From: Mycobacterium sp. Marseille-P9652
GTDB lineage: Bacteria; Actinomycetota; Actinomycetes; Mycobacteriales; Mycobacteriaceae
Direction: 5' to 3'
NCBI RefSeq assembly: GCF_902652685.1
Contig: NZ_CACRUY010000001.1
Span: 186,001-250,000, forward strand
DNA length: 64,000 nt
Shown here: piece by piece, positions 57,417-64,000 of the stretch
Numbering within the stretch: position 1 is the first letter of the stretch
Layout: every line of letters begins with the position of its first letter
The notes under the pieces: model-generated
What the model was told of the DNA's origin: nothing
The model's database searches: none
Seen by the model: only the letters and a program-made list of their open reading frames with translations
Position numbers and translations under genes: made by a program

Positions 57417-58103
57417 TCACGGAGGTCCGGCCTTGTATCCCACTCCTCGAACGGTCAACACCACGGTCGGGTTCTCCGGGTCCTTCTCGACCTTCGCCCG
57501 CAGACGCTGGACGTGCACGTTCACCAAGCGGGTGTCCGCTGGGTGACGGTATCCCCACACCTGTTCGAGCAGCACATCTCGAGTAAACACCTGCCGCGGT
57601 TTGCGCGCCAACGCGACGAGCAGGTCGAACTCCAGCGGCGTCAGGGAGATCTGCTCGCCGTTGCGGGTGACCTTGTGGGCCGGCACGTCGATTTCGACGT
57701 CGGCGATCGACAGCATCTCGGCGGGCTCGTCGTCGTTGCGCCGCAGCCGCGCCCGCACCCGCGCCACCAGCTCCTTCGGCTTGAACGGCTTCATGATGTA
57801 GTCGTCGGCGCCCGACTCCAGGCCCAGCACCACGTCGACGGTGTCGGTCTTAGCGGTCAGCATGACGATCGGCACGCCGGAATCGGCCCGAAGCACCCGG
57901 CACACGTCGATGCCGTTCATGCCCGGCAGCATCAGGTCCAGCAGTACCAGGTCGGGGCGCAATTCGCGCACCGCAGTCAGGGCCTGGGTGCCGTCACCGA
58001 TGACCGCAGTGTCGAAACCCTCCCCACGCAGCACGATGGTGAGCATCTCGGCGAGCGAAGCGTCGTCATCGACGACGAGAATCCTTTGCCTCATGGAGTC
58101 CAT
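57417..58103 (-). CDS. mtrA: response regulator MtrA
   Basis: Predicted 228 residues, equal in length and nearly identical to recalled Rv3246c. Receiver domain with phospho-acceptor Asp56 ([10 protein letters not shown]) and Lys in IMKPFKP; OmpR-type winged helix with [20 protein letters not shown] and [20 protein letters not shown] 58103 gives [10 protein letters not shown]. It is the first gene of the mtrA-mtrB-lpqB operon; tmk lies 80 bases upstream on the same strand. Confidence 0.98.
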   Translation of the reverse strand: MDSMRQRILVVDDDASLAEMLTIVLRGEGFDTAVIGDGTQALTAVRELRPDLVLLDLMLPGMNGIDVCRVLRADSGVPIVMLTAKTDTVDVVLGLESGADDYIMKPFKPKELVARVRARLRRNDDEPAEMLSIADVEIDVPAHKVTRNGEQISLTPLEFDLLVALARKPRQVFTRDVLLEQVWGYRHPADTRLVNVHVQRLRAKVEKDPENPTVVLTVRGVGYKAGPP

Positions 58104-58183
58104 GGTGTCACCAGATCGGGACAAAACTCGGACACCACACGGGCGTTTCTTCCCCGATAAGGGCGAATCGAGACCAAATTGTG

Positions 58184-58816
58184 CTATCCGGCGCCCAAAG
58201 AGGCGGCCAGCCGGCCCGGTTCGACGTCCGCGTCGACCACCAGCCACCGGCCGGCCCACTCGGCCGCGGCCAGGCCGGCGTAGACGGCGCCGGTGCGCTG
58301 CTGCAGGCCGTCGTCGCGTTCGTAGCTGTCCCGGGCGCGCCCCGGCTCGTGCTCGGCCCGGTGCCGGGCGCGCCGCGCGGCGAGCTCGACCGGCACCCCG
58401 AGCAGCACCTGCCAGTCCGGCGACGGCAGGCCCAGGCGCTGATATTCCAGCCGCCGCACCCACTCGACCGCCGGCCCGCCCGCGTCCTCGTGCAGGCGGG
58501 CGGCGCTGTAGGCGGCGTTCGATGCGACGTAGCGGTCCAGGATGACGACGTCGTGGTCGCGGCGCAGGGCGTCGATCTCGGTGACGGCCCCGGCGCGGTC
58601 GAGCGCGAACAGCGTCGCCATCGCGTACACCGACGACGCGAGGTCGCCGTGCTCGCCGTGCAGCGCCTCGGCCGCGAGGTCGGCGGTGATCGAACGCCCA
58701 TAGCGCGGGAACGCCAGCGTCGCCACCGACTTTCCGGCGGCCTCGAAGACCGCGCGCAGGCCGTCGGTGAGCGTCCGCTTGCCCGAGCCGTCGACCCCTT
58801 CGATCGCGATCAGCAC
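58184..58816 (-). CDS. tmk: thymidylate kinase
   Basis: Predicted 210 residues. P-loop EGVDGSGKRTLTDGL, FPRYGRS, DRYVASNAAYSAAR and the lid-region Arg cluster. Phosphorylates dTMP to dTDP for DNA synthesis. Like M. tuberculosis Tmk it has the P-loop Lys-Arg and the Asn-Ala-Ala-Tyr segment that line the dTMP pocket. Between it and sahH lies palindromic repeat copy C. Confidence 0.96.
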   Translation of the reverse strand: MLIAIEGVDGSGKRTLTDGLRAVFEAAGKSVATLAFPRYGRSITADLAAEALHGEHGDLASSVYAMATLFALDRAGAVTEIDALRRDHDVVILDRYVASNAAYSAARLHEDAGGPAVEWVRRLEYQRLGLPSPDWQVLLGVPVELAARRARHRAEHEPGRARDSYERDDGLQQRTGAVYAGLAAAEWAGRWLVVDADVEPGRLAASLGAG

Positions 58817-58839
58817 GGCGCGAGCCTATCTCGGGCAGT

Positions 58840-58900
58840 CGAGCGTCACGCTGGCGTGACACGCGGCGCCGAATGCCACGCTGGCGTGACGTTCGGCGAG
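58840..58900. repeat. two-unit palindromic repeat, copy C
   Basis: GAGCGTCACGCTGGCGTGAC and GCCACGCTGGCGTGACGTTC in tandem with CGGCGCCGA between, directly 3' of sahH (stop at 58915). The core GTCACGCTGGCGTGAC is a near-perfect palindrome shared with copy A. Confidence 0.6.
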
Positions 58901-58914
58901 CCCGGCGCCAGAAC

Positions 58915-60387
<1,473 letters not shown>

Positions 60388-60485
60388 GAAAGTTTCATCC
60401 TTTTCAGGGCTTACCGGGTTTCAGCGGTACTTAGCTTAGGTATGTTCTTCGGCCACTGTAGCCGCCCACCCGAACGCCCTTAGGA

Positions 60486-61112
60486 TCAGGGAACTCCCGC
60501 GACACCGTGACGCTCGGCGAACGGCGTCATCAAGCGTGCCAGATCGGCCGCGACGTCGTGATCAGCCTCCGGTGGCATCGACACGTAGCTGAGGCAGAGC
60601 CGCACGATCGCCCGGGCCAGCACGCCCGCGTCCTCGTCGCTGGTGGCCACCCACGTCTGGGTGAACGCCGAAGCCAGCCGGCTCGACGCGCGGGTGATGA
60701 TCGGCCCGCTGTCGGTGGTGATGAGCTGCAGCAGGTCGGGCTTGGCGACCCCGGTCAGCAGCGAGATCACCAGGGGGTCGGCCGCCGATTCCGCGAAGAA
60801 GTCGCGGAAGCCCTGCAGGAACGCCTCGTACATGTTGCCGACATGGCTGTCGAGGGCGGCGTGGACCGTGTCGACGAGCCGGTCGGCCAGGCGCAGGGCG
60901 TACCCCTGCGCCAGGCCCTGGCGCGACCCGAACTCGTTGTAGATGGTCTGCCGGCTGATGCCCGCGGCGCGGGCCACGTCCGACAGCGTGATGGCCGACC
61001 AGTCGCGGCTGCCGAGCAGCTCCCGCATCGCGTCCAGCACCGAGTCCCGCAGCAGGACCCGGGAGGCCTCCGCATACGGCATCCGCTTCACAGGCGTGAG
61101 GGTAGCGCTCAC
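60486..61112 (-). CDS. TetR-family regulator of the alkB operon
   Basis: Predicted 208 residues from GTG. Helix-turn-helix [20 protein letters not shown] at about 45-64; helical ligand domain. The start overlaps the rubB stop (GTGA), so it is the last gene of alkB-rubA-rubB-tetR. The match is Rv3249c; alkane-responsive TetR repressors (AlkX/AlkU type) occur at this place in other actinobacteria. Likely ligand: fatty acid or alkanol, by inference. Confidence 0.92.
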   Translation of the reverse strand: MSATLTPVKRMPYAEASRVLLRDSVLDAMRELLGSRDWSAITLSDVARAAGISRQTIYNEFGSRQGLAQGYALRLADRLVDTVHAALDSHVGNMYEAFLQGFRDFFAESAADPLVISLLTGVAKPDLLQLITTDSGPIITRASSRLASAFTQTWVATSDEDAGVLARAIVRLCLSYVSMPPEADHDVAADLARLMTPFAERHGVAGVP

Positions 61113-61291
61113 GGCCGGGCGACCTCGACCATCTCGAAGTCCGACTTCGCAGCGCCGCAGTCCGGGCAGCTCCAGTCCTCGGGGATGTCGTCCCAGCGGG
61201 TGCCGGGCGCGATCCCGTCCTCGGGCCAGCCCTGGGCCTCGTCGTACTCGAAGCCGCACTGGATGCAGCGGAACAGCTTGTAGTCACTCAT
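61109..61291 (-). CDS. rubB: rubredoxin RubB
   Basis: Predicted 60 residues with two CXXC knuckles ([12 protein letters not shown] and [13 protein letters not shown]) binding one iron. Transfers electrons from rubredoxin reductase to AlkB. ATG overlaps the rubA stop (ATGA) and its own stop overlaps the TetR start, a fully coupled operon. Confidence 0.97.
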   Translation of the reverse strand: MSDYKLFRCIQCGFEYDEAQGWPEDGIAPGTRWDDIPEDWSCPDCGAAKSDFEMVEVARP

Positions 61292-61461
61292 GTCTTTGCT
61301 CCTACTTCGTCGAAATCGACCTTCTCGCGCACCGCGCAGTCCGGGCAGCACCAGTCGTCGGGGACCTGTTCCCACCGCGTGCCGGGGGGAAACCCTTCGC
61401 GGGCATTGCCTTTGGCCTCGTCGTAGACGTAGCCGCAGCCCGGGCACCGGTAGGTGGCCAT
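61288..61461 (-). CDS. rubA: rubredoxin RubA
   Basis: Predicted 57 residues, two CXXC pairs ([12 protein letters not shown] and [11 protein letters not shown]). In the second pair the residue after the last Cys is Ala instead of the usual Gly, the AlkG1-like pattern; RubB has the Gly (AlkG2-like) form, which is the one normally able to support alkane hydroxylase. Shares one base with the alkB stop (TGATG-type junction). Confidence 0.96.
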   Translation of the reverse strand: MATYRCPGCGYVYDEAKGNAREGFPPGTRWEQVPDDWCCPDCAVREKVDFDEVGAKT

Positions 61462-62690
61462 CACGCCGGCACCCCGTACTTGGCGAGCAGCTTGGTGCGC
61501 AGCCGCGGGTGCAGGTTGACCTTGGTGATGTCGCCGTCGTAGTGGTCCAGCACCCGGTGGTCCATCACCTTGCGCCACAGCGGCGGGATATAGGTGAGCG
61601 AGATCATCGACGCGTACCCGCTGGGCAGGTTGGGGGCGCCGTCCATGCTGCGCAGCGTCTGGTAGCGCCGGGTCGGGTTCGCGTGGTGGTCGCTGTGCCG
61701 CTGCAGGTGGTAGAGGAACAGGTTGGTGACGAGGTGGTCGGAGTTCCAGCTGTGCACCGGCGCGCAGCGCTCGTAGCGGCCGTTGGCGTTCTTCTGCCGC
61801 AGCAGTCCGTAGTGCTCGAGGTAGTTGACGGCCTCGAGCAGGGAGAAGCCGAACACCGCCTGGATGACGACGAACGGGATCAGCGCCGGGCCGAAGACCG
61901 CGATCAGCACACCCCACAGCGCCAGCGACATCGCCCAGGCGTTGAGCACGTCGTTGCGGGGGTAGGTCAGCGGGTTCCAGGGGTTCTTGCCGAGCCGGCG
62001 GATCCGCTGGGCCTCCAACCCGAGCGCCGAGCGCAAGCTGCCGAACACGCTGCGCGGCAGGAACTCCCAGAAGGTCTCGCCGAAGCGCGCCGACGCGGGG
62101 TCCTCCGGGGTCGACACCCGCACGTGGTGACCGCGGTTGTGCTCGAGGTAGAAGTGGCCGTAGCAGGTCTGCGCGAGGGTGATCTTGGACAGCCAGCGCT
62201 CGAGCGACTCCTTCTTGTGGCCCATTTCGTGAGCGGTGTTGATGCCGACGCCGCCGACGATGCCGACCGACAGCGCCACGCCGAGCTTGCCCGCCCAGCC
62301 CAACGGGCCGTCAAAGCCGAGCCAGCTCAGGTGGGGGGCGGTGAACAGGTAGGCGCCCAGCACCACGCTCAGGTATTGGAACGGAATGAAGATGTAGGTG
62401 CAGTAGCGGTAGTACTTGTCGTTCTCCAGCCGTTCCATCACCTCGTCGGGCGGGTTCTGTCCGTCGGGGCCGAAGCGCATGTCCAGCATCGGCAGCAGGA
62501 TGTAAACCAGGAACGGCCCGATCCACAGCGGCGCCTGAGCTGCCGCGTGCCAGCCGAGCTGGTTCAGCCCCCACACGAGCGGGAGCATGACGAACAGCGC
62601 CGTCGGCGGGATGAGCCCGATGAGCCACAGGTGGCGCTTCTTGTCGCGCCAGACGTCCTGGCTCTCGGGCAACCGGTCCAGTGTGGTCAT
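61461..62690 (-). CDS. alkB: alkane 1-monooxygenase AlkB
   Basis: Predicted 409 residues from ATG 62690 with AAGGAGG eight bases before. About six membrane helices and the His boxes [21 protein letters not shown] plus NYLEHYG of integral-membrane di-iron alkane hydroxylases. Oxidises medium- to long-chain n-alkanes to primary alcohols. The operon order alkB-rubA-rubB-tetR is that of Rv3252c-Rv3249c. Confidence 0.97.
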   Translation of the reverse strand: MTTLDRLPESQDVWRDKKRHLWLIGLIPPTALFVMLPLVWGLNQLGWHAAAQAPLWIGPFLVYILLPMLDMRFGPDGQNPPDEVMERLENDKYYRYCTYIFIPFQYLSVVLGAYLFTAPHLSWLGFDGPLGWAGKLGVALSVGIVGGVGINTAHEMGHKKESLERWLSKITLAQTCYGHFYLEHNRGHHVRVSTPEDPASARFGETFWEFLPRSVFGSLRSALGLEAQRIRRLGKNPWNPLTYPRNDVLNAWAMSLALWGVLIAVFGPALIPFVVIQAVFGFSLLEAVNYLEHYGLLRQKNANGRYERCAPVHSWNSDHLVTNLFLYHLQRHSDHHANPTRRYQTLRSMDGAPNLPSGYASMISLTYIPPLWRKVMDHRVLDHYDGDITKVNLHPRLRTKLLAKYGVPA

Positions 62691-62728
62691 ATGCCAAACC
62701 TCCTTGTGAGTCACACCACGTTGAGATT

Positions 62729-62763
62729 GGACAATACCGTCCTCTGCGTCTCCTGTCTAGACA
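62729..62763. promoter_or_regulatory. candidate operators overlapping the alkB promoter
   Basis: The perfect palindrome TGTCTAGACA (62754-62763) covers the -35 box and the inverted repeat GGAC-n6-GTCC (62729-62742) covers the -10 box. Suited for repression, probably by the TetR protein encoded at the end of the operon. Confidence 0.5.
62731..62759 (-). promoter_or_regulatory. alkB promoter
   Basis: Minus strand: -35 TAGACA (62759-62754), 17-base spacer, -10 TATTGT (62736-62731), close to the sigma-A consensus. Transcription would start about 30 bases before the ATG's ribosome-binding site. Confidence 0.6.
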
Positions 62764-62918
62764 CAGAGCCTCCATTTGTAAACCAATAGGCCGACGGCTG
62801 CCGCTCACGGTGGGCGTCGATCCTGCGCTGACGGCATCGAACCTGCGGCCACGTCGCGATTGCGGCGGATTCCGCCGCCGTGGATGCAGGCTCGAATGAG
62901 CCCGGGGTGATCGCGGGC

Positions 62919-64000
62919 TCAGGCTGCCGCTTTGCCGGCCATGCGTCGGCCCTGCACCGAGTGCCGGTAGCCGTAGCCGACGTAGATCGCGGTCCCGATC
63001 ACCAGCCAGATGCCGAACCGGACCCAGGTCAGCGCGGTCAGGTTGAGCATCAGCCACAGGCACGCGCAGATCGAGGCGATCGGCAGCACCGGCACCCACG
63101 GCGCCCGGAAGCCGCGCTCGAGGTCGGGGCGGGTGCGGCGCAGCACCAGGACGCCGGCCGACACCAGGACGAACGCGAACAGCGTTCCGACGTTGACCAT
63201 CTCCTCGAGCTTGGCGATCGGGAACACCGATGCCGTCAGGGCCACCAGCACCGCGACCAGCACGGTGATGCGGACCGGCGTGCCCCGGGAGCCGGTCTTG
63301 GCCAACCCCCGCGGCAGCAGGCCGTCGCGCGCCATCGCGAACAGCACCCGGCACTGCCCCAGCATCAGCACCATCACCACGGTGGTCAGCCCCGCGAGCG
63401 CGCCGATCGAGATGATCTCGCTGGCCCACCCGATGCCGTTGTCGGAGAACGCGGTGGCCAGGTTGGCGTGACCCCGACCGGGGACCGTCTTGAGCCGCGT
63501 GTAGGAGACCATGCCGGACAACACGACCGAGACCGCCACGTAGAGCACGGTCACGATGCCCAACGACGCGAGGATGCCCTTGGGGACGTCGCGCTGGGGG
63601 TTCTTGGTCTCCTCCGCCATGGTCGCGACGATGTCGAACCCGATGAACGCGAAGAACACGATGGACGCCCCGGCCAGCACGCCGTACCAGCCGTAATGAC
63701 TGCCGTGCGCCCCGGTCAGCAACGACAGCACCGACTGGTCGATGCCACGGGCGTCGGACCCGGCTTCGGGCTTGGGGATGAACGGCGAGTAGTTCGAGCG
63801 CTTGATGTAGAACGCGCCGACGGCAACGACCAGCACCACCACCGTCACCTTGATCCCCGTGACCACCGCGGAGAACCGCGACGACAGCTTGGTGCCCAGC
63901 GCGATCAGCGTCGCCACCACCGCCACGATCAACAGCGCGCCCCAGTCCAGCTGAATCGAGCCCAATTGTATTGTGCCGCCGCCGAATCCGAACACCGAGC
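62919..64000 (-). CDS. APC-family amino-acid permease (5' end outside window)
   Basis: The visible 360 residues hold about nine membrane helices and end in a short Arg/Ala tail (GRRMAGKAAA). GFDIVATMAEETKNPQRDVP is the conserved cationic amino-acid transporter motif of the APC superfamily (CAT group). Frame is open to base 64000; the GTG at 63995 is internal. Corresponds to Rv3253c, about 495 residues. Between it and alkB are 228 bases with the divergent-looking but same-strand alkB promoter and no gene. Confidence 0.9.
   Translation of the reverse strand, partial: SVFGFGGGTIQLGSIQLDWGALLIVAVVATLIALGTKLSSRFSAVVTGIKVTVVVLVVAVGAFYIKRSNYSPFIPKPEAGSDARGIDQSVLSLLTGAHGSHYGWYGVLAGASIVFFAFIGFDIVATMAEETKNPQRDVPKGILASLGIVTVLYVAVSVVLSGMVSYTRLKTVPGRGHANLATAFSDNGIGWASEIISIGALAGLTTVVMVLMLGQCRVLFAMARDGLLPRGLAKTGSRGTPVRITVLVAVLVALTASVFPIAKLEEMVNVGTLFAFVLVSAGVLVLRRTRPDLERGFRAPWVPVLPIASICACLWLMLNLTALTWVRFGIWLVIGTAIYVGYGYRHSVQGRRMAGKAAA

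Noticed and set aside
60388-60485. SAM or SAH riboswitch in the sahH leader
   Set aside because: The 98-base leader is too short and shows no paired helices fitting known SAM/SAH riboswitches.

Overview
The window is chromosomal DNA from a mycobacterium. Evidence for this is the very high G+C, the frequent GTG and TTG starts, and mycobacterial hallmarks: whiB1, mtrA-mtrB-lpqB, secA1, a PE-domain protein, a WS/DGAT (tgs) gene and TB7.3. From recall, backbone gene order follows the M. tuberculosis Rv3203-Rv3253c segment. The fragments Rv3224A/B and Rv3233c/Rv3234c of M. tuberculosis are intact here, and several blocks absent from M. tuberculosis are present, so a non-tuberculous slow grower (M. 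avium complex-like) is the best guess. I did not identify the species. I saw no rRNA, tRNA, CRISPR, prophage or insertion sequence.

Layout. 1-20055: backbone (lipV end, alkyltransferase-like protein, moeZ, TetR, DUF3107, rhlE, parA-like, gpm2, entC, diacylglycerol kinase-like, whiB1, pdtaS, TB7.3, the 24-residue bL37, rshA-sigH, an SDR and ybaK). 20082-29471: accessory block with a probable medium-chain polyhydroxyalkanoate cluster (PhaZ depolymerase, PhaC synthase, acyl-CoA ligase, PucR regulator), a DUF308 membrane protein, a hydrolase, a 3-hydroxyacyl-CoA dehydrogenase and a PE-histidine phosphatase fusion. 29476-32539: SRAP/HMCES, aroA, rsgA. 32611-37740: accessory redox island (HxlR, thiolase, NmrA-like, DUF302, F420-type nitroreductase, FAD monooxygenase). 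37869-46587: lipid and ion block (desA3 and its reductase, ppk2, tgs3, K+/H+ antiporter pair, MddA-like methyltransferase). 46659-48970: accessory HD-GYP/LuxR fusion coupled to an unknown protein. 49106-62690: backbone (secA1, hpf, comFC, lpqB-mtrB-mtrA, tmk, sahH, TetR-rubB-rubA-alkB). The window ends inside an amino-acid permease.

Functional links. The sigH-rshA pair is a thiol-stress switch; it carries a SigH-like promoter and a second, upstream GTG start with a strong ribosome-binding site. desA3 and its reductase make a membrane acyl-CoA desaturase system; each is preceded by the same tandem palindromic operator. alkB with two rubredoxins and a TetR gene is an alkane hydroxylation operon. 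The mtrAB-lpqB operon controls cell division and wall turnover.

The strongest unexplained signals are the shared desA3/reductase operators, a 53-bp tandem repeat between comFC and lpqB, a ~30-bp palindromic repeat just 3' of three different genes, the PHA cluster, the PE-phosphatase fusion and the HD-GYP/LuxR fusion.
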